A stretch of DNA of 64,000 bases from JAVBQO01 sp031548885 (GCA_031548885.1 JAVBQO010000006.1:62001-126000); one strand, 5' to 3'. Counted from the stretch's first letter, positions 15,284 through 25,190 are shown. Notes: generated by a model from the letters alone, not told the origin. Numbers and translations are program-made.

Positions 15284-18200
15284 ATGAAAAGTAGGAATGG
15301 CGTGAAAAATAAAAGTAGATCAGTTCGAGTGCAATCGGATGAAATCTCTGTGTCGAGGCAGGGACTTGTTCTGCGTCGGCGCAAAATTCTGCTTTTCGCA
15401 ACGATTATTTTGGTTGGCGTGGTGGCTTCGATTGTTTGGATGACGACACAGAAACAGGCCGACGTCAATGCTGCGCAGCCGACGATTGTTAGTGCTCTGC
15501 CGGCCAGCGGCCCAACGGCGGGCAGTACGTCGGTTGCGATTACCGGAACTGATTTTTTGCCAGCGGTTGGTGATATTACTTCGATTGATGCGGGCTATGA
15601 TATGTCATGTGGGATTTATCAGGGGAATATTTATTGTTGGGGCAAGAACGAGAACGGGCAACTTGGCAATGGAACGACGAACGATAGCGTGCGTCCGGTT
15701 CGCGTTCATAACTCATCTGATGGTACGGGTAGCGCGATGCCGCCGGGCGCTGTGAAATCGTTGTCGGTTGGGCGCGGATTTGCTTGTGCGATTGCTTCGA
15801 ACGATATGGCGTATTGTTGGGGTTTGAACGCCAATAGCCAGTTTGGAAACGGCGGAACAACCAGCAGTTCTGTCCCGGTAAAAGTCCCGACCAAAACCGA
15901 AAACGCTTCGAGTGCGATTTTGGCCGGAGCGACATTCAAATCAATTGCGGCCGGAACGTTCGGCGGCTGTGCGATCGCGAATGATAACCGCGCGTATTGT
16001 TGGGGTGCGAACTTTTACGGGCAAACGGGTGATGGCACCAGCACGAACAGAACTTTTCCTGTAAAAGTTTTGACCAAAACTGAAAACGCATCCAGCGCCA
16101 TTCCCGCCGGCGCAACATTTTTGTCGGTTTCTGTTGGCGGCTATACGACGTGCGCAATCGCCAGCAATGACATGGCGTATTGTTGGGGTCGCAATCAGAA
16201 TGGCCAAGTCGGTGCCGGTACCGCGATGAACGAAAACGCCAATCCCTTTCCGCTGAAAGTCGTGACCAAAACCGAAAACGCCACCAGCGCCATTCCGGCT
16301 GGCGCAACGTTCAAATTCGTCGAAACGGCGCGTGGCGGATCGTTTTCGTGCGCAATCGCCAGCGATGATTTGTCGTATTGCTGGGGATTCAATGACAACG
16401 GCCAACTAGGTTCAAACACCGTCACAAATAGCAGTTTTCCAGTGAAAGTTTTGACGCAATCGGACGCTGGCGGCGCAACTTCGGCTATTCCGGCCGGCGT
16501 GACCGCGAAGGCTCTAACGGTCGGTGCGGCCGGCGGGCAGGCGTGTATGATTGGCAGTGACAACTTGGCGTATTGTTGGGGCTTTAATGTGCAGGGCGCG
16601 TTGGGGAACAATTCGACAACGCAGAATCTGGTTCCCGTCAAAGTCCTGACGCAATCTGATCCGGGCGGATCGTCGTCGGCAATCCCGGCGGGCGAAACCT
16701 TTTTGCAAATCAGAGGCGGAACGCAACACACCTGTGCGCTCGGGAGTAGCGGTACGATGTATTGTTGGGGTGCGAACGGTTCTGGGCAAGTTGGCAATAG
16801 CAAAACAACTGATAGTTTGGTCGTGGCGCCGGTTTATTGGCAGTGGCCGACGATTGATAATCTGCCATGTGAGTCGTTCCAAATCGTCAGTGCCACGTTG
16901 ATCAACTGCGTGACAACGGCGCACATCCCGGGAAAAGTTGACGTTTCGGTTGTCGCGATTCCTTACAATATTACGCTGAATCTGCCACTGGCGTATGAAT
17001 ATACCGACCCGATGACTGTCACGGCTGTTTCGCCGACACGTAGCACGATTGCTGGCGGTGTGCCGGTTACTATCACTGGTACGAACTTCGCGCCGCGTAT
17101 TGCCGATATGGATCAGATTGCTGCCGGGCCGTATCATACCTGCGGTGTTTATCAGGGCAAAGCGTACTGCTGGGGTAGCAACAGCGCGGGGCAGCTGGGT
17201 AATTCATCAATTGCCGTCGGAGCCACCACAAACGTGCCGGTTCCAGTTGCCACCAACGTCATGACCGGATCGGTAACGTCTATCGTCGCTGGCTACAGCT
17301 CGACGTGTGCGTTGTCGGCTGGAAAAGTATATTGCTGGGGCAACAACACATTCGGCCAAGTCGGCGACAACACCGGCGGTCCGGCTTCGGTCAACCGAAC
17401 GACACCAGTCGCTGTTTCGATAACCAATATGCCGGGAACTGTCACGAAAATATCGGGTGGTTCGCAAACGTACTGCGCCATGTCTGGAACGCGTCCGTAT
17501 TGCTGGGGCCACAACTCGTTTGGCGAAGTCGGAACTGGCTCGGCGACGGCCGCGACGACGGGTATATTGTTGCCGACAGCCGTGACGACTGCGGTGTTGG
17601 CTGGCACTGTCACGGATATTGCGTCGGGTTGGCGTCATACGTGCGCGATTGTTTCCGGGCTGGTTCGGTGCTGGGGCGAAAACTTACAGAGTGAACTAGG
17701 GAATAACAGCCTCGTCAATTCGTTAACGTCGGTACCGGTGCCGAGCACGGTTATGCCAGCTGGTGTCACGGCAATATACGGCCAGTGGCTAACAACGTGC
17801 GGCGTCTCTGGCGGCAAAGCGTATTGCTGGGGCCGCAACGATTTCGGACAGTTTGGCAACGGCACGACTCGAGTTATCAACACCGCAGCTCCTGTCACAG
17901 TTGTCGATCCGACCAATATCATGCCGGGTCCGATCACATCGATGGCCGTTGGCTACGCTTCGGTGTGTGCGATTTCGAACAACCGTGCGTATTGTTGGGG
18001 CAAAAACACCAATGGCGAATTGGGCATCGGCACGACAACAGACTCGACAACGCCGAAAATGTTTGGCGATCCGTTGCAAAGTTTCGCAAGCACGACGGTC
18101 ATCGCTACCAGCGGCTACATCACGACGCCGGGAAATGTCCCGAACGAACACACCTGCGCCATCACAAATGCGGGCAAAGCCTATTGCACAGGTAGCAACG

Positions 18201-19201
18201 AATACGGTGAACTCGGCAACAACGCGCTGGCGAATTCGTCAGTTCCGGTTCCGGTCTATGGCGGCGTGCCAACGGTCAAATTCGACACGTCGGATTGCAC
18301 AAATGTGGTGTTGGTTAGCGCGACGCAGATCACTTGTACAAATCCGGCGCACGCGGTTGCGGTGGTTGACGTTTCGGTTGATGATGGCAACGGACGTTTG
18401 GCGACGCTTCCGCAGAGCTTTACTTATTACGACATTCCGTCAGCGCCGCTCAATCCAGCGGCAGCGCCAGCGAGCGCCACGTCGGTTTATGTGTCGTGGA
18501 GCGCGCCGGCGACGGACAACAACGCGGTGATTACTGATTACGTAATCCAATATAGCGACAATGGCGGCGGCACGTGGACAACATTCAATGACGGTGTTTC
18601 GACGAATCTGTTCGCAACCGTCACGGGACTGTCGGCCAACACGACGTACACATTTCGCATCGCCGCCGTCAACGAAGCTGGCCAGGGCCCGTACAGCGCA
18701 ACCGTTTCTAGCCAGACGACTTTTATCACGCTCGGATCGGGGCCGAATGTCGATATCCACGTGACGCCGTCATCGTCAGAGCGCACATCGAGCAATAGCG
18801 ACACAGTGACAGTCAGCACGAATAGTACGACCGGATACAATTTGACGGTGGAGAACACCACGACGAACCGCAATCTAGTTCGAGCGCTCGGTGGAACGAT
18901 TGCGCCGTCGGGCGGATCTTTGGCGACGCCGGTTGTGCTCGCGACAAACACGTGGGGCTACCGCGTCGATGGCACGGGCGGATTTGGCAGCGGTCCGACG
19001 ACGGCAGAACTGAATGTGGCGACCAGCGGATTCACTTGGGCGGGCGTGCCGGCGTTGGGGTCGGCGGATACGATTCGCAATGAATCGCTACCGGCAACCA
19101 GTCAACAAACCAGGGTCTGGTACAGCATGAGCGCCGACATGACCAAAGCTGCCGGTCAGTACACGACGACAGTGGTGTATACGGCGGTGGCAAATCCGTA
19201 G
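15284..19201 (+). CDS. Giant surface protein: two RCC1 propellers nested in IPT/TIG domains
   Basis: A 1305-residue exported protein with an N-terminal membrane helix (ILLFATIILVGVVASIVW). Fourteen RCC1-type blades (YCWGxNxxGQLG) fall in two groups of seven. Each group begins after the first half of an IPT/TIG domain (SGPTAGSTSVAITGTDF and IAGGVPVTITGTNFAP) and is followed by its second half (IVSATLINCVTTAHIPGKV and LVSATQITCTNPAHAVAVV), so each propeller sits in a loop of an Ig-like domain. A fibronectin type III domain (VYVSWSAPATDNNAVITDY) and a WxL-like C-terminal domain (NTWGYRVDG, VWYSMS, YTTTVVYTAV) follow. There is no sorting signal; anchoring may depend on the WxL-like end. A start at GTG 15302 is an alternative. 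Likely adhesin or binding scaffold. Confidence 0.75.
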   Translation: MKSRNGVKNKSRSVRVQSDEISVSRQGLVLRRRKILLFATIILVGVVASIVWMTTQKQADVNAAQPTIVSALPASGPTAGSTSVAITGTDFLPAVGDITSIDAGYDMSCGIYQGNIYCWGKNENGQLGNGTTNDSVRPVRVHNSSDGTGSAMPPGAVKSLSVGRGFACAIASNDMAYCWGLNANSQFGNGGTTSSSVPVKVPTKTENASSAILAGATFKSIAAGTFGGCAIANDNRAYCWGANFYGQTGDGTSTNRTFPVKVLTKTENASSAIPAGATFLSVSVGGYTTCAIASNDMAYCWGRNQNGQVGAGTAMNENANPFPLKVVTKTENATSAIPAGATFKFVETARGGSFSCAIASDDLSYCWGFNDNGQLGSNTVTNSSFPVKVLTQSDAGGATSAIPAGVTAKALTVGAAGGQACMIGSDNLAYCWGFNVQGALGNNSTTQNLVPVKVLTQSDPGGSSSAIPAGETFLQIRGGTQHTCALGSSGTMYCWGANGSGQVGNSKTTDSLVVAPVYWQWPTIDNLPCESFQIVSATLINCVTTAHIPGKVDVSVVAIPYNITLNLPLAYEYTDPMTVTAVSPTRSTIAGGVPVTITGTNFAPRIADMDQIAAGPYHTCGVYQGKAYCWGSNSAGQLGNSSIAVGATTNVPVPVATNVMTGSVTSIVAGYSSTCALSAGKVYCWGNNTFGQVGDNTGGPASVNRTTPVAVSITNMPGTVTKISGGSQTYCAMSGTRPYCWGHNSFGEVGTGSATAATTGILLPTAVTTAVLAGTVTDIASGWRHTCAIVSGLVRCWGENLQSELGNNSLVNSLTSVPVPSTVMPAGVTAIYGQWLTTCGVSGGKAYCWGRNDFGQFGNGTTRVINTAAPVTVVDPTNIMPGPITSMAVGYASVCAISNNRAYCWGKNTNGELGIGTTTDSTTPKMFGDPLQSFASTTVIATSGYITTPGNVPNEHTCAITNAGKAYCTGSNEYGELGNNALANSSVPVPVYGGVPTVKFDTSDCTNVVLVSATQITCTNPAHAVAVVDVSVDDGNGRLATLPQSFTYYDIPSAPLNPAAAPASATSVYVSWSAPATDNNAVITDYVIQYSDNGGGTWTTFNDGVSTNLFATVTGLSANTTYTFRIAAVNEAGQGPYSATVSSQTTFITLGSGPNVDIHVTPSSSERTSSNSDTVTVSTNSTTGYNLTVENTTTNRNLVRALGGTIAPSGGSLATPVVLATNTWGYRVDGTGGFGSGPTTAELNVATSGFTWAGVPALGSADTIRNESLPATSQQTRVWYSMSADMTKAAGQYTTTVVYTAVANP

Positions 19202-19222
19202 CTTGCATTTTCGCAAAACTTT

Positions 19223-19231
19223 TGCTATACT
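19223..19231 (+). promoter_or_regulatory. Extended -10 promoter for the UDG gene
   Basis: TGCTATACT, 30 nt before the ATG at 19262. This gene therefore has a short leader, with no clear SD. Confidence 0.5.
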
Positions 19232-19261
19232 TTTCATAACTGATCGCCTCTCGAATATTTT

Positions 19262-19861
19262 ATGGGTAGAAAAACAGACGAAAAACAACTGCTTCTTGGG
19301 CAAATTCAGGCCGATATTATTGCGAAAAATATCTGTCCGGATTTGGCCAAGACGGCCACAAATTTGGTAATGGGCGACGGAAATGTCGACGCTGACATCG
19401 TGTTCATCGGTGAAGCGCCGGGCAAAAATGAAGATTTGCAAGGCTTGCCGTTCGTCGGTGCGGCCGGGAAATTTCTGAACGAAATGCTGGCGCATATCGG
19501 CATGAGCCGGTCGGACGTTTACATCACAAACATCGTCAAATACCGTCCGCCGAACAATCGCGATCCGTTGCCGGACGAAAAGCGTGCCTTTTGGCCGTTC
19601 CTGGTGCGGCAGCTGGAGATTTTGCAGCCGAAAATTATCGTCACGCTCGGTCGGCATTCGATGGAATATTTTTTGCCCGAACAGAAAATTTCGCAGATTC
19701 ACGGCCAGCCAAAACGCATTCATGCGCGTGACGGCGACCAAGAATTCACGTGGGTGATTATGCCGCTGTATCATCCGGCGGCGGCGCTGTACAACGGCGG
19801 TATGCGTGAAACTTTGACAGAGGATTTCGCGAAATTGCCAAAAGTGATTGAGCAGATTTGA
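19262..19861 (+). CDS. Family-4 uracil-DNA glycosylase without Fe-S cysteines
   Basis: Removes uracil from DNA. Motif A is GEAPGKNEDLQGLPFVGAAG (near residue 58) and motif B is YHPAAAL (about 175). Helical neighbours match family 4: VYITNIVKYRPPNNRDP and IIVTLGRHSMEYFL. Family-4 enzymes carry four cysteines for a 4Fe-4S cluster. Here only C25 remains: the partner two residues earlier is gone, the NIVKC position is Tyr, and the EC..fL position is FWPFL. At 199 residues the length is normal. MutY in this window has lost its cluster too. Confidence 0.88.
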   Translation: MGRKTDEKQLLLGQIQADIIAKNICPDLAKTATNLVMGDGNVDADIVFIGEAPGKNEDLQGLPFVGAAGKFLNEMLAHIGMSRSDVYITNIVKYRPPNNRDPLPDEKRAFWPFLVRQLEILQPKIIVTLGRHSMEYFLPEQKISQIHGQPKRIHARDGDQEFTWVIMPLYHPAAALYNGGMRETLTEDFAKLPKVIEQI

Positions 19862-19943
19862 GAACCGTACTTTAAAATCAAATATAAAATGCAGCTTGGT
19901 CGTCATCTGCGAAAACTGGGCTTATCGCACGAAATTTTACGAG

Positions 19944-20118
19944 GCGAATCGAGGACTGTTTGAAACACAAACTTGTTTGTGCTGAGTTCCGCAGATTCCC
20001 TGTAAAATTTCGGGTGAGAAGCGCCATGTTTTGAAGCCGGCGAAAAGTTTTGGTTACTTTTCAAAAAGTAACAGAGAAAAATGAATCGCATGGATTCTGA
20101 ATCTAGTTCAGAATGACA
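19944..20118. repeat. Intergenic repeat, copy 1
   Basis: The gap before the RNase J gene contains CGAGGACTGT, GAGTTCCGCAGATTCC (19984-19999), a hairpin GTTACTTT-TCAA-AAAGTAAC near 20053, and the palindrome ATTCTGAA-TCTAG-TTCAGAAT (20094-20114) flanked by GCATGG and GAC. The same blocks recur in the same order at 22505-22760. Confidence 0.6.
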
Positions 20119-20145
20119 ATCGCAAAAAATTAAGGAGATACATAA

Positions 20146-22305
20146 ATGGGGCAACAAAGAATTGCCAAACCGTCAGCGGACGACGAATCAAAACGTCCGC
20201 AACAACAGAGAAAAAAGACCGGAAATTCCGTTCTTGACAATACCAGTACGCGTCGCGGTGAAGTGTTTCGCGCCCAGCGCCGAACGAGCGAAAACGTCAA
20301 CGTGCGCGCCAGTCAGCACGTGATTGACATTCCGGTCAACAAATCGGTTTATAATGGTTATGATGGCAAACAATTTAGCTTGGCTGACCAAAAACGCCGC
20401 AAACCCGATCATCGACCGTCGTTGAAAGTCATTCCGATCGGCGGTGTCGGCGAAATGGGCATCGGCAAAAACATGACCGCGCTGGAGTATGACAACGAAA
20501 TCGTCATCATCGACATGGGATTTTTATTCCCGGGTGATGGTTATCCGGGCATCAATTATATCACTCCTGATATATCGTATCTGGAGCAGCGCAAGCATAA
20601 AATCAAAGCCGTGGTGTTCACACATGGACACTTGGATCACATCGGTGCCTTTCGCCATCTGATTGCGAAAATTCCCGCGCCGGTTTATGCGTCGAAATTT
20701 ACCATTGGCATGTTGCAAAAAAACATGGAGGAATCGTCCGACGATTATCAGCCGGAATATCATGAGATGAATCCTGAGGCGCATGACCGCGTGCAAGTTT
20801 CGGACAATTTCGCTTTCGAGCTGGTGCGGGTCAATCACTCGATTCCAGATTCGACAGCCGTGATCGTGCGTACGCCGGTCGGCAACGTGGTCAGCACGGG
20901 CGACTGGCGGTTCGAGGAAAATCCGGTCGATGGCCGCAAATTTGATTTGGAACGCTTGACCGAAGTTGCGACGAAAGAGGGAATTCATCTGTTGATGAAC
21001 GAATCGACCAACTGCGAAGACGCCGGATCGCACACGCACAGCGAATTCGACATCAAGCATTCGTTCGGTCAAATCATGGAAAAATATCCGTCGTCGCGCA
21101 CTATCATCTCGTGTTTTTCGTCGCAAATTCACCGCATCCAAAATATTTTGGATGAAGCGGCGGCGCACGGCCGCAAAGTCGCATTTGCCGGCTATTCGAT
21201 GATTCAGAACGTCGAATTGTCGCTGAAAACCGGTATTTTGAAAGTGCCCAAAGACACCATCATGAAAATGGATGACATCGTGAAAATGCCCGACAGCAAA
21301 ATCACCATCGTCTGCACCGGTTCGCAGGGCGAATTCAACGCCGTGTTGAACCGCATGGCGTCGGGCGCACACAAATCGGTCAAAATCAAAGAATCCGACG
21401 TCATCGTCTTTTCGTCCAACGCTATTCCGGGCAACGAAAAATTCGTGGTGCGCACCGTCGACGGATTGATGCGCGAAGGCTCGGACGTGTTGCAGAACCG
21501 TCGCACGCAGCAGTACGGCATCGGGCCGCTTCACTTGTCGGGTCACGGTTATTATGATGATCATGTCAAGTTAGTCACGGCGCTGAATCCGAAATTCTAC
21601 TTGCCAAACCACGGCGAATTTCACATGTTGGTGCACAACGCCGAACTGGCCGAAGACGCCTGCGGCATCCCGCGCGACAATATTTTCGTCTGCGACGCCG
21701 GCGACGTTGTGGAATTTTATCATGACCAAACTGCGAAAAAAACCGGCCGCGTCAAAGTCGGCGGCATCATGTATGACGACAGTGGTGCCGAAGTCAGCGA
21801 AGTCGTGCTAAAAGACCGGATTCACATGTCCAGCGAGGGAATCTTTACCGTCGTGGTGACGGTGCAGCGCGGCACCGGCCGATTGCTGACTTCGCCCGAC
21901 ATTATTTCGCGCGGTTTTATTTATCTGCGTGACAGCGAAGAATTGGTCGGCTTGATCCGCCAATACGTCAAGCAAAAAATCGCCCGCGCCTACGCCGGTC
22001 GCAAAGTCGATATGGAAAGTTTGAAAAAGGAACTAAAAGATGAAATCACACAGATTTTGTACGATCAGACGCGTCGTACACCGATCGTCATTCCAGTAGT
22101 CAACGAAATCGGCGGCGCTGGCGGCGCGCGCCAGAACAATCAAAATTCGAACGCGAAAAACGCTCCGACGAATGTGCGACCAGCCGCGAAACCGATTGCG
22201 AAAACCGCGCCGCGCCCCGCGCCAAAACCGCAGGTCAAAGATCCGTCGCAGATTAGTTTTCGCAAGAAACCGCAGGGGCCGCCAGCGGGGAGTTTGTGGC
22301 GGTAG
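20146..22305 (+). CDS. rnj: Ribonuclease J
   Basis: Metallo-beta-lactamase/beta-CASP ribonuclease with endo- and 5'-3' exonuclease activity for mRNA decay and rRNA maturation. The zinc motif FTHGHLDHIGAF is near residue 160, with VNHSIPDST, VSTGDWRFE and a beta-CASP region (SCFSSQIHRIQNI, CTGSQGEFNAVLNRMASG); HLSGHGYYDDH and LPNHGEFHMLV close the site. At 719 residues it is longer than the usual 550-560. The extra is a basic N-terminal stretch of about 90 residues and a Pro/Lys/Ala-rich C-terminal tail, probably for RNA or partner binding. AAGGAG lies before the ATG. Confidence 0.95.
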   Translation: MGQQRIAKPSADDESKRPQQQRKKTGNSVLDNTSTRRGEVFRAQRRTSENVNVRASQHVIDIPVNKSVYNGYDGKQFSLADQKRRKPDHRPSLKVIPIGGVGEMGIGKNMTALEYDNEIVIIDMGFLFPGDGYPGINYITPDISYLEQRKHKIKAVVFTHGHLDHIGAFRHLIAKIPAPVYASKFTIGMLQKNMEESSDDYQPEYHEMNPEAHDRVQVSDNFAFELVRVNHSIPDSTAVIVRTPVGNVVSTGDWRFEENPVDGRKFDLERLTEVATKEGIHLLMNESTNCEDAGSHTHSEFDIKHSFGQIMEKYPSSRTIISCFSSQIHRIQNILDEAAAHGRKVAFAGYSMIQNVELSLKTGILKVPKDTIMKMDDIVKMPDSKITIVCTGSQGEFNAVLNRMASGAHKSVKIKESDVIVFSSNAIPGNEKFVVRTVDGLMREGSDVLQNRRTQQYGIGPLHLSGHGYYDDHVKLVTALNPKFYLPNHGEFHMLVHNAELAEDACGIPRDNIFVCDAGDVVEFYHDQTAKKTGRVKVGGIMYDDSGAEVSEVVLKDRIHMSSEGIFTVVVTVQRGTGRLLTSPDIISRGFIYLRDSEELVGLIRQYVKQKIARAYAGRKVDMESLKKELKDEITQILYDQTRRTPIVIPVVNEIGGAGGARQNNQNSNAKNAPTNVRPAAKPIAKTAPRPAPKPQVKDPSQISFRKKPQGPPAGSLWR

Positions 22306-22931
22306 TGTAGCTTGTCATCCCCGGTTCATCCGGGGATTTGCATTTGTAAATTTTTGCGAACTTTAATTGCGTTTCATTCCAATCAACGCGAGGCAATTTA
22401 GCCTACAGCCTGCGTCATTCCAAACTTGATTTGAAATCCAGTCAAACAACAATCAACTCTCTGCGATTCTCCCGGACTATGCGAAAACAGGATTCAATTG
22501 ACAAGTTTTTACGAAGTGAAGCGAGGACTGTCCGAGCAACACCAAAATCGACAATACTTTCGCAAAGAAAAGGATCGCATGGATTCCAAATCAAGTTTGG
22601 AATGACGCGTCAAGAAAGCTCGCGAAGCTCATAAAAACTTTGCGAAAGGCTGTGTTGCGAGTTCCGCAGATTCCTTGCAAAAACGAGGAGATGGAATGCA
22701 TGTTTTTCGCAATTGTTCGAAAGGTTTTGCTCCACTTTTTGAAAAGTGAAAAAGAAAGTGCCTCGCACTGGCGAAACTGCATACAGGTTCAATCGCTTGT
22801 CAAAGTTGTTTGCGAAATGAATTCAGGATGACATGATTGATCATATTGCAATTCATTGTAAATTATGCTACAATATACCCATACGCATCCCCTCGACAAC
22901 AGAGGGGCATAAGCGGTATAATACGAACAAT
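22306..22931. repeat. Non-coding gap with palindromic repeats and promoter region
   Basis: No gene is supported in this 626-nt gap. It contains an inverted pair of palindromic elements: ATTCCAAA-CTTGA-TTTGAAAT (22417-22437) and ATTCCAAA-TCAAG-TTTGGAAT (22583-22603), near-exact reverse complements of each other including the flanking GTC and CCA. It also holds the block GAGTTCCGCAGATTCC (22659-22674), a hairpin around CACTTTTTGAAAAGTG (about 22734), and at least four TTTCGCAA/TTGCGAAA octamers. The last 70 nt hold ftsK promoters. Confidence 0.6.
22866..22922 (+). promoter_or_regulatory. Tandem promoters and hairpin before ftsK
   Basis: TGCTACAAT (22866-22874) is followed by a hairpin CCCCTC-GACAACA-GAGGGG (22889-22907). 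A second promoter has TCGACA (22893-22898) and TATAAT (22917-22922) with 18-nt spacing. The second would start transcription at or just before the ATG at 22932. Its -35 lies in the hairpin loop, so RNA from the first promoter could fold over it. Confidence 0.5.
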
Positions 22932-25139
22932 ATGGCGAAGAAAAAAAAGAAATCAGGCCGCGGTCCGGGGCGACCGCCCAAAAATGCGAAAAAGATAGCC
23001 AAACCGACTCATTCGGTGCCGGGTGGTTTCTGGCCGCAAGTCGGCGCGATTTTGATGATCGTGTTCGCGCTGCTGCTGGTGCTAGGCTTGTTCCAGGTCG
23101 GCGGAGCATTTCCGATTGGCGTGGCCGGCGCGACGCGGTGGCTGGTTGGCTGGACGGCCTTTGTCGTGCCGATTTTGTTTGTGTGGCAAGCGATCCAGAT
23201 TTTCCGCAGCCCGGACAACCGCGTGCCGGGTATCATGTGGTTTTGCACGATTTTGTTTTTGATGTTTTTCGCTGGACTTTTCCAGTTGATGTTGACCGAC
23301 CCAAATATGCGAAATGAAATTGACGGCGGTGGGGCGATCGGCTGGTTGGTTGACGCGGCGATGTTGAATTTTTTGTCGGTAAGCGTAGCAGCGTTTGTTT
23401 TGGTCGTGTTGCTGCTGATTTTGTCGCTGTTTGTGCTGGCGATTCCGCCGAAAACGGTTTTCGCAGCGATCGGAAACTTTTTCAAACGCGACGAAAATGA
23501 AATCAATGAGAAAAACGAAAAACTGGCCAAAAAAGTCAAAGAAGCCGAGGCCGAAAAATCCAAAAAAGTTAGCGAATTCAAATTGAACGAAGGCGTGCCG
23601 ACTGTCGATTCGGTGGGCGAGCCGGACGACGTCAAACCAAAGCGCGGTTTGGGACTGAAAGCCGCCGGTGCGGCGACAGTCGACAAGGTGGCTGAGGAAA
23701 AAGAAGCGCTGACCATCGCGGCCGACCCGAACTGGGAAGCGCCATCGGTTGACATGCTCGAGAAAAAGCAAAAACCGGCCGACGCTGGCGATGTCCAGCA
23801 TAACGCCGATATTATTCGCGAAACTTTGGCGGAATTCAACATCAACGTCGAGATGGAAGGCGCCAATATTGGTCCGAAAGTCACACAGTACACACTGCGG
23901 CCGCCGTCCGGCGTCAAATTGACGCGCATCACGGCGCTAGAAACCAACATCGCGCTCAATTTGGCGGCGTCGGCTTTGCGCATTGAGGCACCGATTCCTG
24001 GCCAGCGCGCTGTTGGCATCGAAGTGCCGAACTTGAAAGCAGCTGATGTCAGATTGTATGGCATGTTGATGAGCAAACAATGGAAGGCTGCTCACGAACC
24101 GCTGTCATTCGCGATCGGTCGCGACATTTCCGGCCAGCCGGTGATCGGTGAACTGAACAAAATGCCGCATTTGCTGGTGGCTGGTCAAACCGGTTCGGGT
24201 AAGTCAGTCATGATTAACTCGCTATTGACGTCGCTGTTGTATCGAAACTCGCCATCGGAAATGAAACTGATCTTGGTCGACCCAAAACAGGTCGAGATGA
24301 CACCGTATAACGACATTCCGCATTTGCTCACGCCGGTAATTGTCGAGCCGGAAAAAACTATTTCCGCACTGAAATGGGCGGTCAACGAAATGGAGCGCCG
24401 CTATACATTGTTGGCCGAAGAAAAGCTCCGCGACATCAAATCATACAACGCCAAAAAACCGGACGAAAAAATGCCCTACATCGTGATTGTCATTGATGAA
24501 TTGGCGGATTTGATGATGGTGGCGGCGCGCGACGTCGAGGCGCTGATCGTGCGATTGGCGCAAAAAGCCCGCGCTGTCGGCGTGCATTTGGTGCTCGCCA
24601 CGCAGCGGCCGTCGGTTGACGTCATCACCGGTTTGATCAAGGCAAACGTGCCGGCGCGTATCGCGTTCACGGTGGCTTCGCAGGTCGATTCACGCACGAT
24701 TTTGGACCAAGTTGGCGCCGAGAAATTACTGGGCGCAGGTGACATGCTGATGTTGACGCCTGCGATGAGCAAGCCAAAACGTGTTCAGGGCGCGTTCGTG
24801 ACCGATGACGAAGTGGTGAAGATTTCCGATCATCTGCGCATGCAGCGACCGCCGGAATATGACGCGGAAATTATTTCGCAACAGGTGCAGATCAATGGCA
24901 AGGGTGGCGTCGTGATGGACTTTGACGGGTCGGGCGACGACGAATATCGCGACGCCGTGCGCGTGGTAGTCGAGGCCGGCAAGGCGTCAACATCGCTGTT
25001 GCAGCGTCGGATGCGCATCGGTTATTCGAAAGCCGCTCGCATCATGGAGGAAATGGAAGACAACGGTATCATAGGGGCGCAGGACGGATCGCGGCCGCGC
25101 GAGGTTTTGGTGTCGAGTTTGGATGATTTGGGGGAGTAG
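22932..25139 (+). CDS. ftsK: DNA translocase FtsK/SpoIIIE
   Basis: Membrane-anchored hexameric DNA pump that clears chromosomes through the septum. After a basic start (MAKKKKKSGRGPGRPPK) there are four hydrophobic segments (for example IGAILMIVFALLLVLGLF and AAFVLVVLLLILSLFVLA), a charged linker, and the motor: Walker A LVAGQTGSGKSVMIN near 415-428, Walker B YIVIVIDELADLMM near 516-529, and LATQRPSVDVITG. The C-terminal gamma winged helix (SLLQRRMRIGYSKAARIME) would read KOPS-like DNA. At 735 residues the linker is short. The start at 22932 rather than 22833 is chosen from the leaderless promoter and protein content. Confidence 0.95.
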   Translation: MAKKKKKSGRGPGRPPKNAKKIAKPTHSVPGGFWPQVGAILMIVFALLLVLGLFQVGGAFPIGVAGATRWLVGWTAFVVPILFVWQAIQIFRSPDNRVPGIMWFCTILFLMFFAGLFQLMLTDPNMRNEIDGGGAIGWLVDAAMLNFLSVSVAAFVLVVLLLILSLFVLAIPPKTVFAAIGNFFKRDENEINEKNEKLAKKVKEAEAEKSKKVSEFKLNEGVPTVDSVGEPDDVKPKRGLGLKAAGAATVDKVAEEKEALTIAADPNWEAPSVDMLEKKQKPADAGDVQHNADIIRETLAEFNINVEMEGANIGPKVTQYTLRPPSGVKLTRITALETNIALNLAASALRIEAPIPGQRAVGIEVPNLKAADVRLYGMLMSKQWKAAHEPLSFAIGRDISGQPVIGELNKMPHLLVAGQTGSGKSVMINSLLTSLLYRNSPSEMKLILVDPKQVEMTPYNDIPHLLTPVIVEPEKTISALKWAVNEMERRYTLLAEEKLRDIKSYNAKKPDEKMPYIVIVIDELADLMMVAARDVEALIVRLAQKARAVGVHLVLATQRPSVDVITGLIKANVPARIAFTVASQVDSRTILDQVGAEKLLGAGDMLMLTPAMSKPKRVQGAFVTDDEVVKISDHLRMQRPPEYDAEIISQQVQINGKGGVVMDFDGSGDDEYRDAVRVVVEAGKASTSLLQRRMRIGYSKAARIMEEMEDNGIIGAQDGSRPREVLVSSLDDLGE

Positions 25140-25173
25140 TCTCTCGTCGGTTGTTTGTATTGTGCTAGTGGTT

Positions 25174-25182
25174 TGATATAAT
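25174..25182 (+). promoter_or_regulatory. Extended -10 promoter of secreted-protein gene
   Basis: TGATATAAT (TG at 25174-25175, hexamer 25177-25182) ends 8 nt before the ATG at 25191, predicting a leaderless transcript and excluding the upstream TTG at 25185 as start. Confidence 0.65.
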
Positions 25183-25190
25183 GATTGCAG

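Noticed and set aside
20524..21564. A 346-codon minus-strand frame inside the RNase J gene
   Set aside because: Shadow of a well-supported gene; His/Arg/Phe-rich composition typical of antisense frames in this genome.
23009..24076. A 355-codon minus-strand frame inside ftsK
   Set aside because: Antisense to conserved FtsK codons; no family resemblance.
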